Shown here: in pieces, positions 12,010 through 24,444 of the stretch
Position numbering within the stretch: the stretch's first letter is position 1
Layout: each line of letters starts with the position of its first letter
Origin: Rhyzopertha dominica
Lineage: Eukaryota > Arthropoda > Insecta > Coleoptera > Bostrichidae
DNA length: 64,000 bases
Direction of reading: 5' to 3'
NCBI GenBank assembly: GCA_025024175.1
Contig: QCXZ01000086.1
Span: 19,310,245 to 19,374,244 of the forward strand
The notes under the pieces: generated by a model
What the model saw: only the letters and a program-made list of their open reading frames with translations
What the model was told of the DNA's origin: nothing
Database searches by the model: none
Program-made: the position numbers and the translations under genes

Positions 12010-12600
12010 AATCCCACGAACTTTTAGTGATTTTAGACATATTAGCATACTACCTACATAATCCAAAATTTTTGAAAAAATTAGGTGTGTACAGATTAAA
12101 AACCGCCCACTCAATCTGCAACACTTTTGGGTGTTTTAGATGACATACTATTAAGCAATGACCAGGATAAAATTATAGACCTTGTCTTAATTGATTATTC
12201 AAAGGTTTTCGATACAATTGATCAGGCAATTTTGTTAGCCTTGTTCAGTATATTGGTTTTGATAACTTCACCCTTGATTTTATGAACCCTTATCTGTCGG
12301 GCCGGCATCAGAGAGTATCAATGGAAATACGATATCGCGGTACTTACCCTTCGAGTGTGGTGTGCCGCAGGGCTCTATTTTGGGGCCCCCGTTGTATACT
12401 ATACATATATGCATATTGTATTAACACGGCGTTATCAGTCTGTTAATCGTATCAGCGCGCAGATGAAACGCAATTGCTTAATTCTTTTTATATCTGATAT
12501 TAATAAGGCGAACGATGTCTTGAATAATAATCTGCAAGTCTTATGCGGTTTTCAAAAAATCACTGTCTTAAGCTGAATGCTTCAGTATTACTTTTTGGCA
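12010..12600 (+). pseudogene. LINE reverse-transcriptase relic (jockey/CR1-like)
   Basis: Conceptual translation across several frameshifts and stops gives the ordered landmarks of a non-LTR reverse transcriptase. First come SDFRHISILPT and SKIFEKI (usually DFRPISLLPxxSKxFEKI), then LIDYSKVFDTIDQAIL (catalytic block A with its Asp), then a decayed G-VPQG-S-LGP block near 12355-12390, then KNHCLKLNAS near 12550 (usually KxGLKLNxxK). The reading frame is broken in several places, so this is a dead copy. It lies between two family H copies in inverted orientation. The exact clade cannot be set from this fragment. Confidence 0.8.
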
Positions 12601-12633
12601 AATTTTGATTGCGCGAGCTGGCGACAGCAACTT

Positions 12634-13496
12634 AAAAAACCGCTGCAAATTGAATAAATACTTCCACATTCAATTGTCAAAATGACATTTACGTTTTTAT
12701 TTCTTATACTATACGATTAGTAATCAGGTTTTGAGCATTTTTTCTCTTCACATTTTTTCTAAGACAAACAATCCTCGTGATATTAGCAAAATATATAAAT
12801 TTTAAAATCGGTTTTTCCAAATAACTCGAAAATTATTAACTTAACAAAAAATTACAATAGTGCTTTTTGATCAGAAATTTGGTTTCCTATATAATACCAA
12901 AATTTTAAAAAAATCGTACGAGCAGGGTTCAAAATAGGTTTTTTGGAAATATTTCGAAAATATCAAAATTTTGAATAAAGTTTCTAAGACACTTTTTATG
13001 AGAAATTTTATTTCCTATCTGATGGTGTTTTTATTTTTTGAAAATATTAAATATATTCGGAGATATTTAGGAAAAACCGTTTTCTTTAAGTGACTTTTTT
13101 GCTAATATCTTCTAAACAGTTTGCTGCAATTTATAAGGGCGAATAATACTCGCAGTTATACTACTAATCACATACTAAAACGAAAAAAAAATAATTTGCA
13201 AAACGGATAGTTACCCTCAATTTCGCTCTCTTCCCGATACACTACTTACCCCACAAACAATAGGTCGCTTTGGGTAGGTGAGATTTATACATCTCCCAAA
13301 TTTCAAGTTCATATATTAAGTCTTTCGAAAGTTATCGTGTCCACAAACAATACCACAGACACACAGACAAGAAAATATTTTTGCTCAAATTTTGTTTTTT
13401 GGCGTTTTCGACCATTTTAAAGCGAATGAGCAAATAAAAATTTTTGAAAATATTTTTCGCGATACAATACTTCCCATCCGTTGGATGTGGAAGTAA
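12634..13496 (+). mobile_element. Family H copy B
   Basis: Near full-length copy, inverted relative to copy A. It runs from AAAAAACCGCTGC at the left to the terminal hairpin around 13466-13496. This copy and copy A together form a ~0.8-kb inverted repeat around the LINE relic. Confidence 0.75.
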
Positions 13497-13869
13497 TTAT
13501 GCTTGACAGAGAGATTGTATTTACGAGCAAATGTGCAAAAGATTAGGGGTGCTAAATGCCGCCATTTAGTTATTTATACGCAAGTGTTCCAAACCTATTT
13601 TATATTACAATTAATAGCGCTATTTAAACTTTTCTCGTCTCTGCAGTCCTTTAAATTGTTTAAATTATTTATTTGTTTCTAAAAAATTTGCATCTTTTTT
13701 ACAATAAGTAGTGTTTAATTGTTTATTTGCGCGCAGGTCATTCGGTTAAGTAGCAAACCAGTGCTGAACGAAATTTTTTTGTCAACACTGAACTTCGCCT
13801 ATTGACATGTTATCTATAATTTAATTATCATTTCATGTCAATAAAGACTATTATTATTATGAAATAAAT

Positions 13870-14340
13870 CTAAATCAGCATTTTAAAACAGTATCTCACA
13901 TAAAATTTTGATACAATCTTTAGAAGGAATAGAAGGAAATACATTGTTCAGGTCGAAAGAAACTAGATATGGTTCTTTAGGAATATCAAAACTACTGATT
14001 TTGTCAGTCAAATCCAAACTGTTTTTAATAGCAATTTAGATTTTCAAGAATAGCATTACAATTAACCGCAAATAAATGGATATCATTAATGTTAATGTTT
14101 TTGGCTGAGATAAATGTCTGTCCTTCGAGCCGATTATTTATTATTTAGTAAGACACTACCAGTTCTGATAATGTTAGAATTGTACAGTTTTCTAACGTAT
14201 CACCAAAACTAAAATGCAGACTTTGCATCAATTTTGCACCGTATTTTATCTAAACGCAAGATCCACAAGGCCAAGGCATATTTACTAGAATACCAGAAGA
14301 CTATTGAAGGTTCAATCATGATTTTTAGATAGCTGTCCGA
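13870..14340 (-). pseudogene. Penelope-like reverse-transcriptase fragment
   Basis: The sequence near 13900-14050 closely follows the better-preserved Penelope-like fragment at 46.9-47.0 kb: the FxSIP-KDC block, then the VSFD stretch, then an Asp-Leu-rich segment. All lie on the minus strand. Multiple stops and indels show it is dead. The part beyond about 14.1 kb is hard to follow. Confidence 0.6.
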
Positions 14341-14429
14341 AGCTGTTAGGTAAATAATCCAATTTNGCTAAGTGAGACAATGATATAGGAACAGAATCTC
14401 ATTTGCGTGGGCAATTAAAAATGCTGTTG

Positions 14430-15090
14430 CCATATAGACGAGCTGCGCACGCGCCCTCCACGGGAGATTCTATCCCCGGCCTTCAGGACGCGAATTGAAG
14501 CCAGTAGGTTTTGGGGGTGGAATGGGGTAGTGAGCGATCGATTGAACCATCCGTAAGCCCTTTAAATTATAAATAAACCCACTTATTTTATGGCTGATTC
14601 GCTATGCTTTGCAATACCACCCTTAAGAGCTACCACCACGTACCATCCCTGCAAGCGAGCAGTTCTGGCACCCCCTCAGTTTTTGTTATGTAGAAGCTGT
14701 AGCTGCGATGCTGTTCAGTAGCTAGATCAGATCTGTAGGCCATCAGTAGTTGCACTTTAGCGTATTTTGCGATAGCAGTGCCAGGGCTGGTTTCTTGGGG
14801 GTAAACTCAAGTTCTGGATCCGAAAATTGATGATCTGTCATAGACCCATTGTTGAGCCAGGTGTGGAGTGTTGATAACGAACGGTAGTCGGGGGTGAAAA
14901 CTATTAGCGCTGCATCAGTGAGGTTTCAGGCGATATTCTTTAGTCGCTTCTGAAAATTCCCGTGGATGATTGGCTCAGGGTAAATCCGCAGAAATGAAGT
15001 GAAGACAGCTGCGTTCGCGTGTTGAATACGCTGACCTTGAAAATGAGGGGGTGGTTTGAATGTTTTTCCGGAACGAACCATTTTTCTCCA
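14430..15090 (-). other. GC-richer segment, possible coding relic, unrecognised
   Basis: Composition is clearly less AT-rich than its surroundings. The minus strand has an open stretch of about 60 codons around 14760-14940 that includes THTWLN-like and DPELEFTPKK-like runs, and no start codon is evident. I do not recognise the family. It could be an old retrotransposon segment or an exon fragment. Confidence 0.3.
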
Positions 15091-15559
15091 TATCTAAATT
15101 TTATCAAGTTCAAGCTTGTGACTATCTGAGCCTTTTGTGAAATGTATAAAATAAATTTTCAAAGTAATAATAATAATAATATGTGTAAAACTGCGGGATA
15201 AATTCTCATTTTATATTCAAATAGTGATGGTTCCCTTTAAAGCTACTGGACAAACTCATCGAGGTGTGACATCAAAAATCATGTAAATAAACATTATAAT
15301 TAGCCGGTTTTCAACTGAATAAAGCTTTAAGGAGTGAAATTACCTGGCTAAAGCCAACCAAATAGTACTCTCAGCTTCAGAAATTTGGTGTTAATGCTAG
15401 TATATTATAAAGTATAAATACAGTGAGATTGCTGACAACAGAAGTCGTGGGCTTTGCCAAAATATTAATTCGTACATGTGGCCTATATTAATCGTAAATA
15501 AAATATTTGGGTTGCAATCTAAATTCATTTTTTGTAACTCAAAATTAAGGTATTTCTTT

Positions 15560-15740
15560 AAATTTTAACGACTCTTCCAACAAAACCTCCTTCTTGCATT
15601 CTTATACCAACAAATTATTTGACAGTATAGATTTCAAAAGAGTTAAAGAAAACCTATTTTTTTCAAAAGCAGGCAAAAGTAATTGTCTCGTCATTCTGGA
15701 CAAAGACAATTACGTAGAGTTTTTAACTTCTTAGGTAAGG
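15560..15740 (+). pseudogene. Penelope-like N-terminal fragment
   Basis: Around 15645-15735 the plus strand reads NLFFSKAGKSNCLVILDKDNYVEFL. This matches the segment upstream of the Penelope reverse transcriptase that usually reads xADKGNxxVILDKxDY. It is short and followed by decayed sequence. Confidence 0.55.
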
Positions 15741-16133
15741 GAGATTGTAAAATTGTTGAAATTATATAAGTAAAAAAAGTCAGTTTTATAGTTCTTTTGT
15801 TAGTCCACAAATTCCCTTTTTAGACTTACTAACTTTACATAGCAAGTCTTCTCTATACCTTTCTTGAGAAATTTTTAGACAATTCACATATAACAGACAA
15901 TATACAATACAATATATTTTACAAAAATATTAGACAATATTTATTGTCTTGCCAAAGACGAAGAACCTCAAAATTTGTCTGACACAAGTTCAAACAAAAT
16001 TTTGAAAGTAAATAAACATATCACCAAGGAAGCGAGACGTCATAGAAACAACGTGACAACCTGATAAAAAAGAACCTAACGACGAAAAAGGAACTACCTA
16101 CTAAATATACACGAACTACTTGGTAAAAGATAA

Positions 16134-16428
16134 CTACAAAATAGCCTTCCAAATGTTACCTAACTCATAATTTCCACAATCCCTATTAAAATTATTAGTA
16201 TTCCTACAAATTTCAATAGCTTCTTTTATTAGACGTTTGTGATAATATTTTTCTCTATGTAAAATTTTTGTTTTATCAAAGTCAATCATGTGTTTAGTCA
16301 AATATGAGTGTTCAGCTACGGAAGATTTATCTATCTGTTGCAGCCTAGTAGCACGTATGTGTTCTTTCAAACGCGTACATACTTTTCTTTTTGTTTGACC
16401 TATGTAACACTTGCCGCAAGTTGAGTTT
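16134..16428 (-). pseudogene. Penelope-like GIY-YIG endonuclease fragment
   Basis: On the minus strand, CGKCYIGQTKRK (the GIY-YIG start) is followed by RLKEHIRATR, then SSVAEHSYLTKHMIDFD, then NNFNRDCGNYELGNIW. This is the usual order in the C-terminal endonuclease of Penelope-like elements. It meets a plus-strand fragment of the same element type head to head at about 16428. Confidence 0.75.
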
Positions 16429-16690
16429 GCCTTATGTACATGGCATTTCGGAAAAATTAAAGAGGATGCTTAGAAAGCACGATATTTTAGTTGTTGATAA
16501 TACATATAATAATTTAGATAAAATTTTAAGTTCTACTAAAGATAAAGTACATTTAGAGAGTGAAGGTGTTTACAAAATTATTTGTTCTTGCGGCAAGTGT
16601 ATAAGTAAGTATAATAAAAAAGTTACAGTTTGGCACCTCTTAGGTTTGCTGATCAGGTCTTTAAATTATTTTCCTCACCTGATTTGAATA
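16429..16690 (+). pseudogene. Penelope-like fragment (RT-endonuclease linker), inverted join
   Basis: The plus strand reads LPYVHGISEKLKRMLRKHD, then a linker, then GVYKIICSCGKC. This is the connector leading into the GIY-YIG domain. It breaks down just after the CGKC motif, where the minus-strand fragment to its left continues. The two pieces look like halves of related copies joined by an inversion. Confidence 0.72.
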
Positions 16691-16729
16691 GTATTTTTTC
16701 TACTCTAGGTAGTGTGTCCTCCCGTTTTA

Positions 16730-17190
16730 ACTTTCAGTGTTAAATCGTTCAAAGTTATAATTTTTCATCTAATTATGATAACTAATTTTATGTTGGAAAA
16801 ACAGGAAGATTTTTTAAGAGGAGGTAACGAACATTAAACAATCTGAAAACTGTAAAGATACCTACTGACATTATTACAACAAATTCTTTGTTAGATAATC
16901 ATTTATTATTTTATAAATACACTGCAACGATAGATTATTTTTTTCTAACAAAACGTCAAAATTAAATTATTTTTGAATATAGCAAGTATACAAAATTTTA
17001 AATAATTTTAGTTGCTCAATTCAAATGATTTATTTGATCATTAATTTGCTTATATTGCTGGTTTGAGGGTAACTTCATTTTTAGTCAAATCTGCTTGTTT
17101 CAATTAATTTAAATTTCTTAGTATTTGTGTATGAATACATTGGAACTGATGATGATTGGTCGAAATATACCGAGTGTCAATAAAGTAAAA
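16730..17190 (+). pseudogene. Further Penelope-like 3' fragment
   Basis: Near 16795 the plus strand reads FYVGKTGRFFKRR, a second GIY-YIG-like motif with a Gly-Lys-Thr-Gly core. Near 17145-17180 comes a tail of the type seen at Penelope 3' ends (ACTGATGATGATTGGTCG followed by a run ending in AATAAAG). Frames are broken. Confidence 0.5.
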
Positions 17191-17540
17191 CATAATATTC
17201 AAAATAAGGGTTACATGCAAAAATTCGAAAAAAGAATGCTACAACAGGTAACTTAAGATTTCGGAAACAGAGCAGATTCTTACCATGAAGTCATCAATTT
17301 TTTTATAGAACTATATGCATTTTTTTTATCATTTGAGCCCTTGTCATCTAAGGAATTCGACCACTATGCCATGACACATCGGAAATGGTTATTTAATATG
17401 TGTATACAATGACATGATAGATGATAGAGAAGTAGCCAAGCAAATGTTCAAAGACAGATCAATCAATTTGCAATCTAACACACCTAATTGATCCATATGA
17501 CACCTCAGAAACATCAATAGGCAAAAAGTTATCTTCTGTA

Positions 17541-18658
17541 CAGGGTGTCCCATTTTCGTTGTAATTGTAGGGTATCTCGGTAACTATTAATGCTAGAGGG
17601 TTGCAGTTTCGACATTACTGCATTACTTTTTTGTTCTGAGTTCAGCTGTACCGTCACGATTTTTTGGATCCTTGTTTGTTTTAAAGCTATAGCCAACTTT
17701 TGGAAAATGTAACATTTCTCCAGCTCTCAATTTCTGACTTGGGTATGTAGATACAGAAAAACTGTAAAGACATTTCTTATAGATATTTCTATTTTGAATC
17801 CAGTGGCGTACCCAGTAATTTTTTAGAAAGGTCACATTTTTAAGATATAACACACACTTGCATTTTTTTAAATAAAAACCATAGTTGGCTCTGTTATGGT
17901 TGAAAAGGCCTATTTTTTCTGATTAAAAAAATGTATATATTGTTAGGTTTATTTTACTGATTTTGGAATTATTTAAATTCCTTTAAATAATTTAATCATA
18001 TTTTACGTTTACATCCACGATATAATTTATACTATTAAGTACAAATTTTAATCCTTTAAAAATAGTATATGCATATATTGATACATACATAAGACTCCTA
18101 AGAGCGCTCATGCATTTTTTTATTGATAATCTAGGAGGCCATGTAACTAATGAAAATGNTTGCTTATTTGGAGANTAGTATCTATGCATTGTTTATCATC
18201 AAGTATTTACATCCATTTTGANGAAAAACGTAAAATCTCATTAAATTATTACAAAANTTGGAATAATACCAAAATTAGTACAGATAAACCTAACAATGTA
18301 TACATTTTCTTAACCAGAANAAATAGTTCTTACCNGTCATAGCAAAGCCAACTATGGTTTCCATTTTAAAAAATACAAGTTTGTCTTATATCTCAAAAAT
18401 GTGATCCCCTAAAAAATTCTGAGTACGCCACTGAATTCAGAATAAAAATATCTATAAAAAATGTCTCTATAGTTTCTNGTGTCTTCATAGCCAATCGAGA
18501 TATTGAGAACTGAAGAAATGTTACATTTTTCAAAAGTNGGCTATGGCTTTAAAACAAAAGACGATACAAATATGGCGATGGTACAGCTCAACTCTCAACC
18601 TTCTAGCATTAATAGTTACCGAGATACTCTACAATTACAACGAAAATGGGACACCCTG
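17541..18658. mobile_element. Mariner-type MITE with long inverted repeats
   Basis: It begins CAGGGTGTCCC and ends GGGACACCCTG, with TA on both sides (17539-17540 and 18659-18660). Inverted repeats extend at least 340 bases inward, with a ~400-bp non-coding centre. TA duplications and CAGGG ends are typical of Tc1/mariner derivatives. A truncated relative lies at 47288-48119. Open frames inside are chance. Confidence 0.85.
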
Positions 18659-19106
18659 TACATTCCAGTAAAGCTGAAAGAATTCAGAATCTACAAATGA
18701 TAACTTTTTGAATCGTCACAACTGTTGCTACGGGGCACAAGAAAACCCATATCTTCATAGATGCTTATTGTTTGGGCAGGCATCATTGAGTATAAATTGC
18801 AATTTACATAAATTCTGACATCACACCAGTAAGGTTGCACTTTCATCCCTTAAAATTAAGTGGTTTTTTTACCATTTTACCCATTAAAAATTGTTTAAAT
18901 ATAAAATATCACTCTAATGTATAGCCTTGTTTCGTGCCCGTGCTTTATAGATAGACAGTTGTACCTCTTGTGCTTGTAGTTAATTGCCCTTTGTTGGTGC
19001 AACACAAACCAGTGCAATGAATTGCGGAACTGTAGTTTGAAGCTTCACCCCCACACCTCGAGCTGTGTTTTAGTACAATATTCGAGTTTGTAGAGATTAC
19101 GTAACA

Positions 19107-19127
19107 ATGGGACCCAACAAGTCGTAA
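19107..19127 (+). promoter_or_regulatory. Possible upstream ORF of the ORP gene
   Basis: A six-codon ATG...TAA frame 48 bases before the likely ORP start. If transcription starts upstream of it, it could dampen translation. There is no direct evidence that it is used. Confidence 0.3.
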
Positions 19128-19174
19128 CGGATGTTCGCTTTAAACGAGATAACTTTTGGGGGGCACGGTAGTAC

Positions 19175-22100
19175 ATGCTTTCTGTCATGGCTACAGAGGA
19201 GAAGAAACACAGGTGAGAACTGAGTAAATTTCTGAGTTTTCCGCTTTTATCCGTAATCCTCTCAGGCTCGTATTACCAGTACCCATGTACCACAGCGATT
19301 ACAACATCTGGTCAGTTTTAAAAAATTGCATTGGGAAAGAACTTAGCAAAATAACAATGCCGGTAGTCTTCAACGAGCCCCTGAGCTTCCTCCAGAGGAT
19401 GTCCGAGTACATGGAATACGCACACTTATTGAGAACCGCGTCCCAACAGCCTGATCCTCTCTCGAGGATGCAATATGTCATAGGTAATAACCGTCAAGCA
19501 GACATCCAACTAACTATAGTGCTGGTAGTTGGTTGCGGTCGAGACTATTTCTTCCTCCCTGACGTTTCATCCTCTGCTGTGGTGAGCACCTGGACGTGGC
19601 TGAACTGAACTGAAGATGCTCATCACAGCAATGGGCGAAACGTCAGCGAAGAACAAATCGCAGCTGACTAGTTTTCATATCGCAGGCTTCGCAGTCAGCG
19701 CTTTAGCTTCAAACTGGGAACGGTTGGGCAAACCCTTCAACCCGCTTCTTGGGGAGACGTACGAGTTGGAGCGTGATGAGTTCAGAATTATTTGCGAACA
19801 AGTCAGTCACCACCCGCCGGTGTCCGCTTTCCATGCCGATTTTGATAAGGATTGGATTTTCCACGGATCGATTCATCCGAAGCTGAAGTTTTGGGGAAAA
19901 AGCGTTGAAATACAGCCAAAGGGGGTGGTCACCGTGGAGTTTCCCAAGTAAGCTACTCCGGGATGATTCACAAGTGATTTGCATTCAGCACATTCTAGGA
20001 TAAACGAAGCGTACACGTGGACCAACGTACAATGCTGCGTTCACAATATCATAGTCGGTAAACTTTGGATGGAACAGTGCGGCACCATGGAAATCGTTAA
20101 TCACTCGACAGGGCACAAAGCTCATTTAACATTCAAGCCGGCTGGTTGGAACTCCAAAGATCTTCACAGAGTCGAGGGCTACATTTGCGATAAATCGTAA
20201 CTCCGTAATGAACAGCGTTGTCTTGTCTTAAGTCTGTCTTTTTTTAGGAAGCGCAAACTTTTATTTGTATACGGGAAATGGACCGAGTTCATAAAATCGT
20301 GCGACTACGCCGCTTACGAAGAATATATGAAGGAGAACGTAGGCAAGTTTAAGAAAGATGGCGAATCTCGCAGTAAAAGTCCCAATGATTCGCCGTCTCA
20401 CACTCCTAGAAGGGTCCTTCAGAAGTTCAACAGCTTGAAAGTTGGCCCGTTTAAAAGCAACTCCACTCAAGAGGTAACTGATGCGATCTCCTTCGTTAGA
20501 ATTCTTGAGATATTATGTCAGAATTAGTTTTTACTAATGGGCGCCACATTGGATTTATAGATATTCGATTCAGTATTTTTTAAAAACTAATTTGATGCTT
20601 CACTTGCCATATTTTGTAATAAACAAATTGTGTCATTTGATAAAATAGGTTTTGTTTTATTTAGGGGGTGCTATTCTACATGTGTGATTCTCAAGGCAAT
20701 TATAAATTTGCACTGGTTATTAATTTACAGCAAATGAATTATAACCTGCACAATGATTTCATAACGTGGCCATCCACAATACATATAAACAATTAAATGA
20801 AACTCAAAAACAGTTTACTATAGCATACAACACTGCATAAATTAAAGCAAACATTAATTATATTTAAAGCATTTGTCCAAAAACATATCAATTTTGTTCT
20901 AGGCACATTTGGCATGGTTTCAAAATACGTCTTGTGGCTTTACGAAGTGTTCTTTTTATCTAATGTGTCAGATGCCTCTTGTACAGCCTGCTGCAAATCT
21001 TCTTCGCTGTTGAAGATTCTTTATGTATCTAACAAATACAGAAATCAATTGAATTCACAGAGCACACGTTAAAGTTTCTTTCGGCGTACCGCAAGGCTCC
21101 CACTTGGGACATGTGCTCTTTTCAAATTTTATTATTGATATATATAAAGGATAACTTTTTGTAGCAGGATCTTGACAATCTATCAGTCTATCGCTAATTC
21201 ATAACAATCATAAGATTAATCGCAATTTAGATAAATGTTTACCATATTAAATTTTCTCGTAAGCATTCATTGTACTTTTATATTACTTTCTTCAGAGAAA
21301 AACCTGATTTCCGTGTCTGATGTCAAAGTTTTTGGAATGATTTTAAACTCAAAATTAGCGTTTGGTGTTCATGTAAAAAAATGGTCGCAATGTAGATCGG
21401 TTATTAGCACCCCTGAACCCATTGTGAAATAAAAAACCAGACTAGTTACACTTTTCGATCGCGACATACCTCTTTTCTAGGCTATAATAGATAAAGCTGA
21501 TAAAAATAAAATAGTCATCATTTTTATACGCAGCGCCGGGGAAATCTGAAGGGATAACTAACATTGTGAAAAGAGCTAAAGCGGCGGCATCGTTTTATTA
21601 TTTTTATGCCCATGTCAGTTATTTGGGTGACAGCAATAGTTTAGGCAGGTTTAAAAATAATTATTTAAATTCGGTTATAATATAATATACAGGGTTTCTA
21701 TAAATGTGTCATGCATCCAGGGCGCTTATGGAAATTATCGATTAAATCAATTTACCGCCTCCCAGGAAAGTAACGAATTCATGTCATCTGTGGATTTTTT
21801 AATTTTTTTTATATATTTTAATATGAGAAAACGCCTAGGAGTGTATCTTCAACATATTCTGTATTGTTTTGTGGAATAATTAACTTTAAGGTTGCAGAAA
21901 GCTCACATTTCGGAGCTGTGGGGTAACATTGATCTGCAACCTTCAGTACTATCGCCATGCATATTCTAGCTTGGCAGCAGTTACAAAAAGGCGGCACAAA
22001 GAATTCAGAGATCAACGCCGCCCGCGTTGCGTGAATCATTTATAGAAGCCCTACATAAGTCATTAATGGTCAGGCCTGTGGTGGACAGCTCTTGCTAATT

Positions 22101-24163
22101 ATTGCTAATCGTTACAGAGCGTTGACGAATCGACACCACCGGACCTAGCGGAGGGAACTGTTCCAAAAAGTGATTCCACGTACTCCATCGACATTCCTAA
22201 CTCAACAATAATATGGAAAGTGAAACCACGTCCTCTCCAAAGCGGGGATGTAAGCAGATATATGTTAGAACGAATTCGGAAGCGAAATGTGGTTTTATTT
22301 GCAGTATTATCAATTTACGGAATTTGCGATGTCTTTAAACGAAATAGATCCGGGAATGGATAAAACCCTGTGTCCAACAGACTCACGTTTGCGACCTGAT
22401 ATAAGAAAACTTGAACAGGGAGATATAGATGGAGCAGCCATCGAAAAAACTCGATTGGAAGAAAAACAGAGAGACGCAAACAAACAGAGGAAAAGTAAAA
22501 AGGGCATCGAATGGACCGCAAGGTTAGATATGCCTATAAATAAATTTATTAGTGATGCCGATAATTAACATCTATGAAAAATCGGGGGTTTTTCAACTTT
22601 TGGGTTTATACATGCTATTTATACCCTTTGCCTCTGCGCTCTTTGGTGGGTCGGTAAAATAATGTAAACTTTAGTTTTTCTTATTCAACTCAAATTAAAA
22701 ATTAACACCAAATTATCGCAGATATCATATACTACTAATAATACACATCACTCACTGACACTTAAAACACTTTAAAACACCTTGTTCGCTTTTACGGTCT
22801 CTTTTATAGCGATCAGCGAACACTTTCGAATAGTATGGAAGTAACTTCAAGAACATTCGACCGATCGATAATGCTCGATTATATCGCAACATGGCATTAA
22901 ACATAACGTGAATATATCGATCTGATTGCCTAATCGGCAGGCGTTACCACATCGTAACGGTATGCAGCAATCCTTCAAAACCAAAGGTGATTGTGAAAAG
23001 GGGATAATCGAGTTCTAGAACAATTTTAGATAGCAAAAAAGGAGATATGACGTGTTCGTTAGCTATTAATACTGCAGGAGACACGGTTCCTCCACTTGTC
23101 ATATTTAAAGAGAAAATGTTTGGGTGGTTGGGTTTCAGAAGATGATCTCTACCCAAACATGACTTTTGCGGCTAACACTAATGAATGGATAGGGAGGGTA
23201 TTTTGTACCAGAAATGGGAAACGAACGTCCTGTTTTTTTAAATCTATGATCGTTACTTCTCTGCATAAGTTATACCTACAAAATCATCTAAGCAGTTGAA
23301 GCAAGTAAGCGGTGCAATGTATACCAAATGTATCATTTGAACAGATATTTTTAAACGCCCTGATAAATGAATTCCACGGTAATGTTGACAGAATTCGAGA
23401 AGAGAGTAGCTGAAGTTGCAGGAATTATAAGAGCTTTTTAGGTTAAAGAAAGGCACCAAACGCTCTTTAAACAACAAAAAATGCTAGGCACCTCAAAAGA
23501 AGGTCAAAAAGGTAGCAAACAGTCAGACTGGAAGTGATTCTTCAGAACGCAGTTCAGAACCAGAATTATAATATGACAGCAACGATGATCTCGATGATGC
23601 ATCTCTTAAAATTTACAATAAATATATTGCACTTTCCTGTGTTGCTTTAAAACAAATCAATACCAGCAAATTTATCTTCATCGGTGTTCAGGAAAAGTGC
23701 AAACCGGAGTAGAAATTAAAAATATGTATTGTTGTATGTGGGCAAGCCAGCACCTGCAATTAGGCAACCAGATTTACGTTCGTGCGGTTGTCGTGTTCTG
23801 GTACGTTCTATGTTATTAGAGAGCGTATATAAAAGTCAAAATCATTTCAGTGGCATGTTATTTTCAACTGTTCAACATACCTGACTTCAAATTTTGATTG
23901 CTTATATTTTGTCTAAATTATTTTGTGCGAAGAGCTATATAAATTTAGCAAAACCAAAAGACTTTTTCCAAAAAGTGGCATCACCAAATTTGTTGTAGTT
24001 GTAAACATAACCGTTATTCCTTTGATAGGTGGCCACGTGTGACATGTTATCTTTGTACAGGTGGTTCCAGCAGACTATGAATCCCTACACCAAGCAGGAG
24101 GATTGGTTGTTCACAGGGGAATACTGGAAGAGAAATTTCGTCGATAACCCCGACATATTCTGA
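19175..24163 (+). CDS. OSBPL2-like: Oxysterol-binding protein-related protein, ORP1/ORP2 type (8 exons)
   Basis: A lipid-transfer protein of the OSBP family, expected to move sterols or phosphoinositides between membranes. Exons: 19175-19212, 19266-19483, 19686-19947, 19999-20196, 20248-20473, 22118-22249, 22305-22522 and 24061-24163. Every intron is GT-AG, every join keeps frame, and the total is 1395 nt, about 464 aa. The family fingerprint EQVSHHPP falls at residues 123-130, with the lid-side motif LGETYE at 107-112. The C-terminus reads TDSRLRPD, then an Arg/Glu-rich helix, then WFQQ...YWKRNF and a stop. Order and length match the short ORP2 or Drosophila CG3860 form, with no PH or ankyrin part visible. 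Two in-frame ATGs (19175 and 19187) compete as start; I took the first. The long fifth and seventh introns contain LINE and pogo relics. Paralogue naming is inference. Confidence 0.92.
19559..19646. repeat. Small inverted repeat in ORP intron 2
   Basis: Arms of about 30 bases (CTGACGTTTC... at 19559 and ...GAAACGTCAG before 19646) separated by ~28 bases, able to form a hairpin. The GACGTTTC motif with 'GAGCATC'-like context is common near Penelope-element ends, so this may be a transposon footprint. Confidence 0.55.
21060..21420 (+). pseudogene. LINE reverse-transcriptase fragment in ORP intron 5
   Basis: FGVPQGSHLGHVLF near 21080 matches the GVPQGS-LGP-LF block of non-LTR reverse transcriptases. 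VSDVKVFGMILNSKLAFGVH near 21320-21380 matches the later VKDLGVxLDSKLxFxxH block. The catalytic segment between them has been lost or scrambled. Confidence 0.72.
22940..23600 (+). pseudogene. Pogo/Tigger-like transposase relic in ORP intron 7
   Basis: The plus strand, with frameshifts, gives VTTS, then KPKVIVKRG, then KKGDMTCSLAINTAGDTVPP and LVIFKEKMF. This is the middle of a pogo-type DDE transposase (usually DETGxTTVxxPxKVIAxKG...TxxxAxxAxGxxxPPxxIFK). An acidic, serine-rich tail follows near 23530-23600. It is interrupted by stops, so it is dead. The surrounding AT-rich intron sequence 22600-22940 shows nothing else. Confidence 0.7.
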
Positions 24164-24398
24164 GAATTCGTGAATTATTCTGATCGATAATTTTCCCCAT
24201 CTGACCATCCACGTACGCCTAGCTTGTAATAAATAATAGGATCCAGAAAATTTATTTAGGTAATCAGTAGGCGTTTCATGGTTCCGCAATAGTGCTTCCA
24301 TAACTACCTAGTCAACTTATACACTCTGTAAATATGTAAGTACGTATATCTACAAAATGTGCACAACAAAAATCAGAAACGTTTCTTCCTAGGTATGT

Positions 24399-24441
24399 AA
24401 TAAATGGGCAATGTTCTATCTGTGTATGTAATACTAATAAA
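24399..24441 (+). terminator. Polyadenylation signals for the ORP gene
   Basis: AATAAA hexamers at 24399-24404 and 24436-24441, about 240-280 bases after the stop codon. Use is inferred. Confidence 0.45.
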
Positions 24442-24444
24442 ATG

